Shown: in pieces, positions 1-11,568 of the stretch
How the letters are laid out: every line of letters begins with the position of its first letter
How positions within the stretch are numbered: position 1 is the first letter of the stretch
From: Chloroflexota bacterium
Lineage (GTDB): Bacteria > Chloroflexota > Dehalococcoidia > FW602-bin16
Direction of reading: 5' to 3'
NCBI GenBank assembly: GCA_004297765.1
Contig: SCTZ01000079.1
Coordinates: 1-57,120 of the forward strand
Length of the DNA: 57,120 nucleotides
The notes under the pieces: model-generated
Told to the model about the DNA's origin: nothing
Database searches by the model: none
The model's input: the letters and a program-made list of their open reading frames with translations, nothing else
Program-made: the position numbers and the translations under genes

Positions 1-2702
<2,702 letters not shown>

Positions 2703-2927
2703 ACATTAAGGCCTCGATGAAATCGCAGTTCTTACACACGTTATGCAGTTGTCAACGTGCCCACCATCCCCGTAACACCGGGGACGGGCTCCGCGCGTTG
2801 TCCGCGCGCCCGGGGTGGGAAGGGGCTAAGGGTTGGGGGCTGGTCCCCACCACCCATCCGCCTCGATCCTTCTTACCTCGGGCGTCCGGACAACTATTCA
2901 TTTGTTCAGCACCGGTGCTGGCAGGGG

Positions 2928-3000
2928 TGGAGCTGAGGAGATTCGAACTCCCGACCTCCTGCGTGCAAAGCAGGCGCTCTCCCAGCTAAGCTACAGCCCC
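2928..3000 (-). tRNA. tRNA-Ala (anticodon TGC)
   Basis: The minus strand folds as a standard 73-nt cloverleaf. The acceptor GGGGCTG pairs with CAGCTCC (one G-U), the anticodon loop is TTTGCAC with anticodon TGC, and the T loop is TTCGAAT. CCA is not encoded: the gene is followed by CCCC. It sits in the 16S-23S spacer, the usual place for Ala(TGC) in bacterial rRNA operons. Confidence 0.96.
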
Positions 3001-3014
3001 GGCTTGTTCTCGGG

Positions 3015-3088
3015 TGGGCCATCGTGGACTCGAACCACGGGCCTCGGTCTTATCAGGACCGCGCTCTAACCACCTGAGCTAATGGCCC
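3015..3088 (-). tRNA. tRNA-Ile (anticodon GAT)
   Basis: A 74-nt cloverleaf on the minus strand. The acceptor is GGGCCAT/ATGGCCC, the anticodon stem CGGTC/GACCG has loop CTGATAA (anticodon GAT), and the T arm CGTGG/CCACG is perfect. CCA is not encoded. It lies 14 bp upstream of tRNA-Ala in transcript order and directly abuts a degenerate copy of itself on its 5' side. Confidence 0.96.
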
Positions 3089-3154
3089 TTTCAGCAATCG
3101 AACCACGGGCCTGTCGTCTTAGGCGACCGCTCTAACCACCTGAGCTAATGGCCC
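3089..3154 (-). pseudogene. Degenerate tRNA-Ile copy with replaced anticodon arm
   Basis: The first 27 nt equal the 5' part of the neighbouring tRNA-Ile (acceptor strand plus D arm). A further 15 nt (AGGCCCGTGGTTCGA) equal its variable/T region. Between them the 17-nt anticodon arm is replaced by the 15-nt GTCGCCTAAGACGAC, which can form a 4-bp stem with loop CCTAAGA. The 3' half of the T stem and the 3' acceptor strand are absent: the copy ends TTGCTGAAA and the intact tRNA-Ile begins at once. It cannot form a normal acceptor stem by itself, so I call it a remnant. It might use the next tRNA's 5' strand in some alternative fold. Confidence 0.75.
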
Positions 3155-3252
3155 AGACGCGCTCGGTCACCGCACGCAGCCATCTCGGGACCGCTGGGCC
3201 CCAGAAACGGGCTGAACGTGACGAGACATCCCGCTGTGGGATGTCTCCGACC

Positions 3253-3285
3253 CACCTTAACCGCAGAAGACGTGGAAGGAGAGGG
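3253..3285 (-). other. Pre-16S processing stem, 3' arm
   Basis: This spacer stretch is complementary, with few mismatches, to the 16S leader at 4900-4934. The shared core on the plus strand is CAGAAGACGTGGAAGGA here and its reverse complement in the leader. In the transcript the two arms would enclose 16S in a long helix, as in bacterial RNase III processing stems. The pairing is seen directly; cleavage by RNase III is inferred. Confidence 0.8.
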
Positions 3286-3375
3286 TTTCGGTTGGACACT
3301 CACCTTGCGGCGAGTGATCGACCTAGGATGGCGGTCGCGCGCCCCTTCAGAAGGGCACGGTACCCGCGTCTCCCT

Positions 3376-4877
<1,502 letters not shown>

Positions 4878-4899
4878 TCTACTTAAACTGACTTCGGAG

Positions 4900-4934
4900 C
4901 CCTACTTCCTTCCACGTCTTCTGTTGTTAAGGTG
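4900..4934 (-). other. Pre-16S processing stem, 5' arm
   Basis: Leader segment of the rRNA transcript, lying between the P2 promoter and the 16S 5' end. It is the pairing partner of 3253-3285. Together the arms form an imperfect helix of about 30 bp at the base of the 16S domain. Confidence 0.8.
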
Positions 4935-4958
4935 CCGTTTTCAGCGACAACATCCACC

Positions 4959-4988
4959 ATTGTAGCACAAGGTTTGTAATGTTGTCAA
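4959..4988 (-). promoter_or_regulatory. rRNA promoter P2
   Basis: On the minus strand TTGACA (4988-4983) and TACAAT (4964-4959) are separated by 18 bp, with TGTGC just before the -10 box (extended -10). It lies about 80 bp upstream of the 16S 5' end. Confidence 0.8.
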
Positions 4989-5131
4989 GCCCCGCGCGGG
5001 CAAACAAAAATCCCAAACAATCTTTCCGCAGGACGGCGATTGCTTGGGATCGAGTCGCCGACGCATTAGCACGAAAGATTAGGACACCCGCAGGCGCCCT
5101 AGCACGCGGTGCTCTCCGCCTTGCACGGGGT

Positions 5132-5160
5132 ATATTAGCACAGCCCGTTTGGGGTGTCAA
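5132..5160 (-). promoter_or_regulatory. rRNA promoter P1
   Basis: On the minus strand TTGACA (5160-5155) and TAATAT (5137-5132) are separated by 17 bp, with the same TGTGC extension as P2. Two tandem near-consensus promoters in front of 16S are typical of rRNA operons. P1 also sits just downstream of the amidase stop codon at 5246. Confidence 0.8.
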
Positions 5161-5245
5161 GGGGTTTCCGTGGGCAATTTCGCAAGATCTCCAGTTCGGC
5201 GTCCCGCTGCGCATCGCCGCGCCGCGGGACGCCGAACGTTCGGGC

Positions 5246-6379
5246 TCATTCCTTCGAGAAGAAGGCGACAACGGCGTCGAGGTAGGCCTGGGCGATGCGG
5301 AGCAAGACGGATTCGTCGGAGAGCAGCTTGGCTTCGCGATCGCTGGTGACGAATAGCGACTCACCTACCACGCCGGGCATGGTCGAGGGACGGGACACGC
5401 GCGGGGTTTGCGGTCCCACGACGAAGAGGTGTCCGAACGGCTTTTGAAGCGGCGGGTCGTCGTGAGCGCCCCCGTCGATGGCGTCGGTGTAGCCAGCCAG
5501 CTTGAGCTGGCGCATTAAGGAGGACTGAACCAGCAGCGCCAGCCGCCGGTTCTGATCGCCGAAAGGCCGATCAGCACAGTACCACGTGCTCGTGCCGCGC
5601 GTCGAGGGCGACGAATCTCCGTTGTTGTGGATGGATAGCAGTAGGTCTGCCCCGGCTGCGTTGGCCACGTCGACGCGGGCCTGGAGGTCGTCGTCACCGT
5701 CGATCTGCCCATCGCCGTTGAGGTCGCGCGCTGGCTCGTTGACAGCCCGATCGCTCTGTCGAATGAGCAGCGGACGGTAGCCTTCCCTCTGCAGGAGAGA
5801 GGCCAGTTGCCACGCAATGGTCAGGTTGACGTCCTTCTCGACTAGGTCAACCTTCCCCGCGGTGACGTGCACTGCGCCGGACTCAGCCCCGCCGTGGCCT
5901 GGATCGATGGCGATAATCTTTCCCGAGGCCGCGTACGCGGATGCGGTGGGGCTGGCTCCAGCAGTCGCGCTGCTCGTTGGCTCCAAGAGTGGCTGCGGCG
6001 TGGCAGTGGCCTCTGTGGCTGTCGAGGTGGGCATCAGAGTTGGGATCGCGCTTGGTGCCAGAGTCGGCTCCGCCATGGTTGGTCGCGCTGGCTCCGCGTT
6101 GGGTGCCAGGGTCGGGACTTGCGTTGGGACTAGCATCGGCTCTGGCGTTGGCATTAGACTGGCTGAGGATGTGGGCGAAAGAATCGACTGCAGCACAGCG
6201 GACGGTGTCGTCCCTGGCACCGAAGCCGAGGCAGTATCGACTGCGGTGAGAGTAGCCGTCTCGATCGCTTTTACTACACGAGGCGCTGCCATTGGCGCGC
6301 TTGCACTACAGCCACTCACTGCGACGATGACGAGTAGAACAACCGCAACTACTCCGCTAAATCTGGCACGTGGGAACAC
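5246..6379 (-). CDS. N-acetylmuramoyl-L-alanine amidase (Amidase_3), lipoprotein
   Basis: Predicted zinc amidase that cuts the amide bond between MurNAc and the stem peptide of peptidoglycan. The 377-residue product starts with a lipoprotein signal (lipobox VSGC, Cys24). A Pro/Thr/Ala-rich linker follows (about 30-150), then the Amidase_3 fold (about 155-377). Likely zinc ligands are His162 in DPGHGG, Glu181 and His251 in SIHNN; the catalytic Glu is probably Glu340 in VVGES. An unusual insert at 219-230 (DLNGDGQIDGDD) matches a dockerin/EF-hand calcium loop. GTG is the chosen start, preceded closely by AGGAGG. The protein is probably anchored outside the membrane for wall remodelling. The family call is firm; calcium binding is inferred. 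Confidence 0.9.
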   Translation of the reverse strand: MFPRARFSGVVAVVLLVIVAVSGCSASAPMAAPRVVKAIETATLTAVDTASASVPGTTPSAVLQSILSPTSSASLMPTPEPMLVPTQVPTLAPNAEPARPTMAEPTLAPSAIPTLMPTSTATEATATPQPLLEPTSSATAGASPTASAYAASGKIIAIDPGHGGAESGAVHVTAGKVDLVEKDVNLTIAWQLASLLQREGYRPLLIRQSDRAVNEPARDLNGDGQIDGDDDLQARVDVANAAGADLLLSIHNNGDSSPSTRGTSTWYCADRPFGDQNRRLALLVQSSLMRQLKLAGYTDAIDGGAHDDPPLQKPFGHLFVVGPQTPRVSRPSTMPGVVGESLFVTSDREAKLLSDESVLLRIAQAYLDAVVAFFSKE

Positions 6380-6490
6380 CTGTCCTCCTGCCCTGGCTGC
6401 CTCTCCGCCACACGGGAGATCCGGTCGGCGGATGATGACAGTCCAAACAAATGTATATTGCTTCGATTTCGGCGCACTCGGATGTCATAG

Positions 6491-6518
6491 TTGACATTTC
6501 GTGTTCGCATGGTATGCT
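6491..6518 (+). promoter_or_regulatory. Probable promoter of the S21 gene
   Basis: TTGACA (6491-6496) and TATGCT (6513-6518) are separated by 16 bp. It lies about 190 bp upstream of the S21 start, leaving a long leader. Confidence 0.55.
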
Positions 6519-6533
6519 AGTAGCCGTAGTGGT

Positions 6534-6562
6534 CCTTTGCCCGGGCTACGGCCTGGCAAAGG
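6534..6562 (+). other. Hairpin in the S21 leader
   Basis: Stem CCTTTGCC/GGCAAAGG with an inner GGC/GCC pairing around TACG. It occurs shortly after the predicted transcription start and has no following T run, so it is a leader structure rather than a terminator. Confidence 0.55.
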
Positions 6563-6608
6563 CGGCTAGACGAATCGGCTTCTCGGGTGCGCAAGGAATC
6601 TCGCTTCG

Positions 6609-6643
6609 AGGCCTGTCTTGCTGGTCTAGAATAGGCCTTTTTC
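6609..6643 (+). promoter_or_regulatory. Possible attenuator in the S21 leader
   Basis: AGGCCT at 6609-6614 can pair with AGGCCT at 6633-6638, which is followed by TTTTTCTTT. This resembles a weak intrinsic terminator 65 bp before the S21 start. The loop is long (18 nt), so the fold may need help. Control of S21 by attenuation is a guess. Confidence 0.35.
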
Positions 6644-6708
6644 TTTGCCACTTCAAACGCCATCGAGCCAACCACGACGCTCACACTCAGCATTTTGAAG
6701 GGAGGCAC

Positions 6709-6894
6709 ATGCAAGTAGCAGCAAGAGAAGGCGAATCTTTCGAAGGACTACTCAAACGCTTCAAGTCGGCAATGATGCTGTCTGGGATTCTGCAAGACTA
6801 CAAGCGGCACGCCACATACGTTCCGCCGTCTGAGAAGCGCCGCCGCAAGGCCGAGCGCGCCCGCAGACGCATGACGAAGAAATCCCGACGCTGA
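6709..6894 (+). CDS. rpsU: Ribosomal protein bS21
   Basis: A 61-residue, very basic protein of the small ribosomal subunit, which acts near the anti-Shine-Dalgarno region of 16S during initiation. The S21 pattern is clear: an N-terminal segment with SFEGLLKRFK, then an Arg/Lys-rich tail ending KKSRR. The start ATG at 6709 follows a strong ribosome binding site (GAAGGGAGG at 6697-6704). Upstream in-frame codons lack such a site and belong to the leader. It stands alone, with its own promoter and a hairpin terminator at 7107. Confidence 0.93.
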   Translation: MQVAAREGESFEGLLKRFKSAMMLSGILQDYKRHATYVPPSEKRRRKAERARRRMTKKSRR

Positions 6895-7106
6895 GACCGA
6901 CTGGGCGTGCGTAACGCTCATCCGGCTCTCGGCGGGTGACAATGAATCGGCATTGGCTGGCCACGCCGCCCACCGGCTTCTGTGACTCCCGGTTGCCCCT
7001 GGGGCTCCTCGCCGAGCCATCATGGTAGTCTTTTCTGGTTGATCCTGACAAGGCTAGCAGGTGATCTATGGCCAGCGATAGAGCAACTGTCCGCCTATTA
7101 TCGGTA

Positions 7107-7134
7107 GGGGAATGGCTACACGCCATTCCCCTTT
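7107..7134 (+). terminator. Hairpin terminator between convergent genes
   Basis: Perfect 10-bp stem GGGGAATGGC/GCCATTCCCC with 5-nt loop TACAC, followed by TTT on the plus strand. It lies between the S21 gene (plus) and the Ig-module gene (minus) and could serve both. The roughly 200 bp between S21 and this hairpin shows no gene that I can support. Confidence 0.65.
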
Positions 7135-7197
7135 GGCTCAGCTACAGACTCCTCCGTGCGAGATCCGCGGCTGTCTCTCCTCCGCATGCCATCTCTA

Positions 7198-9189
7198 TCA
7201 TGGCCGCACCAGGGCGACGCTGCGCACCGCCGTTGCAGCCGTTCCAGCTTGATTCTTGGCTGTGAGCGTGAAAACGACCCCGCGCGGGTTGGCGGCCGAG
7301 GGCGTGATCTGAGTTGTTCCGGCAGCCTGAACGAAGGTCTGCGTGCTGTGCGAGCCTTGATCGTCGGTCCAGGTGATCACGATACTGGACGTCCCCGTCG
7401 TGTTCCACGATAGGGTGATCGGACTGCCGGTCGTCGCTCTGGCGGGGACATCAAACGCGGCGATGTAGGGCGGGTCGATGGTGGTCACAGGCAGCGTGGC
7501 AGTCGAAGTCTGCCCGGACGCGTTCACCGCGGTCAGCACATAGGATGTGCTGGAGGACACCACCACAGACCGTGTCCCAGTACGATCGACCGGTCCAATA
7601 CCCGGCTCGATAGAGACAGCTGTGGCGTCGCTCACATTCCAGCTCAGCGTGGTCATGCCCCAATGCGTGAGCAGGTTGGGACTGGCCGTGAAGGACTGGA
7701 TGGCCGGTGGCGTCCCAGGGACCGGCGTTGGGGTAGGCAACTGGAGCGGCGGTAGCGGCACAGACGGTACGACGGGAGTTGGTGCCGGCGGCATGGTTGG
7801 GGCAGGCGGAACCGTAGGCAGCGGCATGATGGGTGTCGGCTCGCCCACGTCGACCGATACCTCGGCCTGGCTCGTCCCAGCTCCGTTCATAGTCGTCAGC
7901 ACGTAGCGTGTGTTCTTAGCAGGAACGACGACAACGCTCCCGCGCACAGGAACGGGGCGACCGTCAATTTCCGCTTGCGTTGCCCCAAAGGAGTCCCAGG
8001 TCAGCGTGGCGCTCTGTTCGGGCTGGACCGTGGAAGGGGATACGTTGAAGCTGAGGATGGCCGGTGGACAGACCATCACCACGTAGACGGTGCTGGTGGA
8101 CGTGCCAGTCTTGTTCTTCGCGACGAGGATGTAGGCGCCGTCCCGGTCCATCGTAGCCGGCTGACTACCATTCTGGCTAACGATACTCCCGTTGAGCCTG
8201 ACCTCTTCAGAGTCCAGCACGTCCCACACCAGCAGCACGTTCTTCTTGTCTTCGGCGCGCTGGGCCACAAAGCGCTGGATCACAGGCGGGCCAGCAGTCT
8301 GGATCGCCTGTGTGGACGGTGTGCTGGTCGCCGCGGCCGCCGGGACAGTTGGACTGGTCGCTGCCGGCGTCTGATCGGATGAGATTTCCGCCGGATTGCT
8401 CACGGATGGTCGAGGTGCAGAGCGAGTAGCAGCCCAGGCCGCGGTGCCGATCACCAATAATAGAACCGCGGTTGCCGTGAGCAGGACGGCTCGAGGAAGC
8501 TTGAGCTTGTGCATCGGCGATAGGTCAGGCTTGTCGAGCAGCACTCCGGACACGATGTGGGCCTGCTCCGAATCCCAGTCGGCCCCGCGTGGAGCGGCCA
8601 TGACCTGAAAATCGCGCTCGATCGAGCGCCGCAGCCATCGCCCCCGCTTTGGTCGTACCCTGAGAGCGACTTCGACGCTCTGTCCCGGCTGCAGAACCAC
8701 GAACGACGGCTGGAAGTCGAATTGGAGGGCTTCCTCCCGGTCGCGCCCCGAGAGTACTACCTCGCTGTCAGACTCGCCCCAGTTGGTAAGACGGACCTGA
8801 AACCGTTCCTTGGTGCTGGTAAGAACACGCGGCTCGAGCTCTATCTCCAGGCCGGCAAACGGCTCAACCTGGAGCACCGCCTCAACGGTGGTGATGTCCT
8901 CCGACCTCGAGCGCGAGATAGCTTTTACCGCGAAGGGATACGGACCAGTTCGCACGTCACCACTGCGGGGAGGATGCAGGCTGAGTTGGATCTCCGATTC
9001 GCTCTGGGGAGCCAGCGCCACGCTATGAGCGGAGGCCTGGTACCAGAAGGGATCGATGCCCTCCACCGCAATTACGTACTGCTCCGTCTCGAAGGCCCGG
9101 TTGTGCAGCGTGAGCGTGAGCGTGGCTGTTCCGCCAGCCTCCACGCGAAGCAGGTTCGATGAGAGTATCATAGTTATCTTACTGGCCAT
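7198..9189 (-). CDS. Membrane-anchored protein with repeated Ig-like modules
   Basis: The 663-residue product has no recognised enzymatic domain. Residues 1-230 look like two beta-sandwich modules of the CARDB/NEW3 type. A transmembrane segment (about 241-260, LLTATAVLLLVIGTAAWAA) follows, then a Thr/Pro linker. After it come four related modules of about 75-85 residues, each opening with a Pro-(x)-Ile-x-x-Phe pattern and containing a SWN/TWD strand and a YxLTAxNxxG strand. There is no N-terminal signal peptide, so the N-terminal modules may be cytoplasmic and the C-terminal ones outside. The start ATG follows GGGAGGGACACAT. It is probably structural or adhesive on the cell surface. The architecture is seen; the function is unknown. 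Confidence 0.8.
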   Translation of the reverse strand: MASKITMILSSNLLRVEAGGTATLTLTLHNRAFETEQYVIAVEGIDPFWYQASAHSVALAPQSESEIQLSLHPPRSGDVRTGPYPFAVKAISRSRSEDITTVEAVLQVEPFAGLEIELEPRVLTSTKERFQVRLTNWGESDSEVVLSGRDREEALQFDFQPSFVVLQPGQSVEVALRVRPKRGRWLRRSIERDFQVMAAPRGADWDSEQAHIVSGVLLDKPDLSPMHKLKLPRAVLLTATAVLLLVIGTAAWAATRSAPRPSVSNPAEISSDQTPAATSPTVPAAAATSTPSTQAIQTAGPPVIQRFVAQRAEDKKNVLLVWDVLDSEEVRLNGSIVSQNGSQPATMDRDGAYILVAKNKTGTSTSTVYVVMVCPPAILSFNVSPSTVQPEQSATLTWDSFGATQAEIDGRPVPVRGSVVVVPAKNTRYVLTTMNGAGTSQAEVSVDVGEPTPIMPLPTVPPAPTMPPAPTPVVPSVPLPPLQLPTPTPVPGTPPAIQSFTASPNLLTHWGMTTLSWNVSDATAVSIEPGIGPVDRTGTRSVVVSSSTSYVLTAVNASGQTSTATLPVTTIDPPYIAAFDVPARATTGSPITLSWNTTGTSSIVITWTDDQGSHSTQTFVQAAGTTQITPSAANPRGVVFTLTAKNQAGTAATAVRSVALVRP

Positions 9190-9379
9190 ATGTGTCCCTC
9201 CCGGCCTTGCCCCCGCAGCACGGGGACAGGACCCATCTTACATCGACACCTGCCCTGCTGCAACCGTTCGCGGTGAAGGTTCGGGAAAGGAGAGGAACGC
9301 GATGGGTGTCCGTCGGCTTGCACCGGAATGGTAGATCGGATATGGTAAGGTGTACCGACTCAATTATTGTGGAGGCGAG

Positions 9380-9601
9380 ATGATGCCCAAGAGCTTGGCA
9401 AATGTGACGGCAGAGGCGGTAATCGGAGATGTGCTCGCGGCGCATCCCCTGGCAGTCCAGGTGATCGAGAAATACTTCGGCAATGGCTGCTTCACCTGTC
9501 CGGGGATGAAGATAGAATCCATCTCTTTTGGCGCGATGATGCACGGCATGGACCCGGAACCCATTGTCCAGGCGCTTCGCGCTTTGCCGGACGTCGAATA
9601 G
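9380..9601 (+). CDS. DUF1858 domain protein
   Basis: A 73-residue protein resembling the DUF1858/ScdA N-terminal domain: an N-terminal VxGDVLAAHP segment, the motif CFTCPGM, and a C-terminal acidic helix. Such proteins often carry a conserved CxxC and occur beside redox or iron-sulfur enzymes. Their biochemical role is poorly known. GGAGG at 9371-9375 precedes two adjacent ATG codons (9380 and 9383); 9383 has the better spacing, so the product may be one residue shorter. It is convergent with the aminopeptidase gene. Confidence 0.75.
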   Translation: MMPKSLANVTAEAVIGDVLAAHPLAVQVIEKYFGNGCFTCPGMKIESISFGAMMHGMDPEPIVQALRALPDVE

Positions 9602-9634
9602 CGAGGAGCGTGGCTGGGGATACCCGCCATCCGC

Positions 9635-11125
9635 CTACGTCATGCGCATGGCCACGTCGATCAGGGTATGTACGGGGATGCCGGTCGGACCCTCCGGCCG
9701 GTAGCGGGTGCCAGTCTCGGCCCAGGCCGTGCCGGCGATATCCAGATGAGCCCAGTGCGTGCTCTCCTGCACGAACTTCTTTAAGAACAGGGCCGCGGTG
9801 ATTGTACCGGCGGGGCGCCCTCCGCCGTTCTTGACGTCGGCGATCTTGCTGCTGATCTGCTCTTCGTACTCCTCATAGAGCGGCAACTGCCACATCTTCT
9901 CGCCGCATTCCCGTCCCGTGTTGACGACGAAGTCCACCCAGTCCTGAGGTGCTCCCATCACCCCCGTGGCTGTATGTCCAAGGGCCACAACGCAGGCTCC
10001 GGTGAGGGTTGCCACATCCACGACGTGCGTCGCACCCTCTTTCTGCTGGACATAGGCGAGGGCATCAGAGAGGATGAGGCGTCCCTCGGCGTCGGTGTTC
10101 ACAACCTCGATGGTCTTCCCGCTCATAGTAGTCAACACGTCCCCGGGGCGCATCGCGTGACCGCTAGGCATATTCTCGGTCATGGCAAGAGCGGCCACGA
10201 CGGAAACGCTGGGCTTGAGTTGGGCTAGAGCCCGTATTGCGGCGAGGCAAGACGCCGAGCCAGTCATATCGGTCTTCATTTGTTCCATGTTTTCAGCCGG
10301 CTTGATGGAGATGCCGCCGCTGTCGAACGTTATTCCTTTACCTACCAGTGCAAGGGTTGCGTTCCCTGGCTGAGCTGGTCGATATCGCAGGATGATGAAG
10401 TAGGGAGGCTTGTCGCTTCCCTGAGCGACGCCTAGCAATCCGCCCATGCCCAGCTCGGTCATACGGATCCGGTCCAACACCTCGATCTCCAGACCATACT
10501 CCTGGGCAGTCGCTCTGGCCCGTTCGACCATATCGGACGGCGTCAGCTTGTTGGCCGGCTCGTTCACCAGTTGCCGAGCGAAGTTGGTGGCCTCCGCGGT
10601 AATCCGCCCGACTGTCACAGCCTGCTGTAGCTCTGGGCTGTTGGAAACGCCCTCGCCCACCAGGATCAGCTCGCCGACCTGGACGGTCTCACGCTCCTGC
10701 GTCTTGTATTCGTTCGGATCGTAGGTGCCATAGATTGCCCCCTCTACAGCAGTACGAACCTCCGCGGGTGCCGGACGATCGCTGCGCACGTAGTAGGCCA
10801 CGCGTGAAGCCGGACGTCCCTGGAAATGGCGAATGGCCGAGGAGGCGACATGGCGGGCGTACTCGGGCGAGTACTCCTCCTTCTTGCCTACTCCGACCAC
10901 GACGACGAGCGGTGCCTTGATGCGGATATCCGTGTATAGGATCGCCGTCTGATAGCGCTTGCCCGTGATTTCTCTAAAATCGACGGCTCGCGACAGCGCA
11001 CCATTCAGCGCCGCATCCACCTTTGCGAGAGGACTGTTGGCTGGCTTCTCGTCCTGGAAGAGTGGCACCACCAGCGCATCCGCATCGACATCCTGAAACG
11101 GTTGAACGGCCAGGTTAACTTGCAC
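9635..11125 (-). CDS. pepA: Leucyl aminopeptidase, M17 family
   Basis: Cytosolic dinuclear metal aminopeptidase that removes N-terminal residues from peptides. The M17 signature NTDAEGRL is present, as is the metal/active-site segment GKGITFDSGGISIKP and a C-terminal Gly-rich DIAGTAW region. I place the start at the GTG at 11125, because AGGAGG lies 7 nt before it. An in-frame ATG 45 bp upstream has no binding site and would add a Gln-rich tail foreign to the family. The product is then 496 residues, close to the usual length of about 500. A good promoter lies at 11234-11262. Confidence 0.93.
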   Translation of the reverse strand: MQVNLAVQPFQDVDADALVVPLFQDEKPANSPLAKVDAALNGALSRAVDFREITGKRYQTAILYTDIRIKAPLVVVVGVGKKEEYSPEYARHVASSAIRHFQGRPASRVAYYVRSDRPAPAEVRTAVEGAIYGTYDPNEYKTQERETVQVGELILVGEGVSNSPELQQAVTVGRITAEATNFARQLVNEPANKLTPSDMVERARATAQEYGLEIEVLDRIRMTELGMGGLLGVAQGSDKPPYFIILRYRPAQPGNATLALVGKGITFDSGGISIKPAENMEQMKTDMTGSASCLAAIRALAQLKPSVSVVAALAMTENMPSGHAMRPGDVLTTMSGKTIEVVNTDAEGRLILSDALAYVQQKEGATHVVDVATLTGACVVALGHTATGVMGAPQDWVDFVVNTGRECGEKMWQLPLYEEYEEQISSKIADVKNGGGRPAGTITAALFLKKFVQESTHWAHLDIAGTAWAETGTRYRPEGPTGIPVHTLIDVAMRMT

Positions 11126-11233
11126 TCTGGAGCCTCCTGCGTGTTGTTGCGTGCGTTGCTCCGTCTGCACTGGACGATCCGATGTGCAAGAACGCCAGAC
11201 CGAAAGAAGCTATGATCGCCAATGCTGATAATT

Positions 11234-11262
11234 ATCATAACGCAGGCCGCCGCAAAGAGCAA
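11234..11262 (-). promoter_or_regulatory. Probable pepA promoter
   Basis: On the minus strand TTGCTC (11262-11257) and TATGAT (11239-11234) are separated by 17 bp. It lies about 110 bp upstream of the chosen start codon. Confidence 0.5.
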
Positions 11263-11568
11263 ACCAAGTAGGTTGGGCTGGTAAGATGGGTTGTCAACTG
11301 CAGACACCGGTTGAGTCGTTCAGCCAAGAGGCTGAAGCCCACCGCGGGCCGTGATGGCCTGAGCCAGGATTCCTGCGCGTAACTATTCAGCCACTTGCCT
11401 TAGTGACCTACGGTAGCTCGTCGCGAACAAAGCTGTCCAGCACGCGGGTCCCGGGTATCTGCCTCGGTAGCTATGACCCTTCGCTGGCAGCATGCTAGCA
11501 CATCAATTGGGCTAAAAGTGAGGCACGGGGCCAACCGCACTCGAGGAACGACGCACTTGGCAGCCGTA
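11263..11568. other. Intergenic stretch without recognisable genes
   Basis: Between the pepA promoter and the aconitase stop codon I see no coding region with a ribosome binding site, no tRNA and no strong hairpin followed by T residues. Confidence 0.6.

Noticed and set aside
9635..11170. An upstream ATG start (11170) for leucyl aminopeptidase
   Set aside because: It lacks a binding site, while the GTG at 11125 has AGGAGG at ideal spacing and gives the normal family length.
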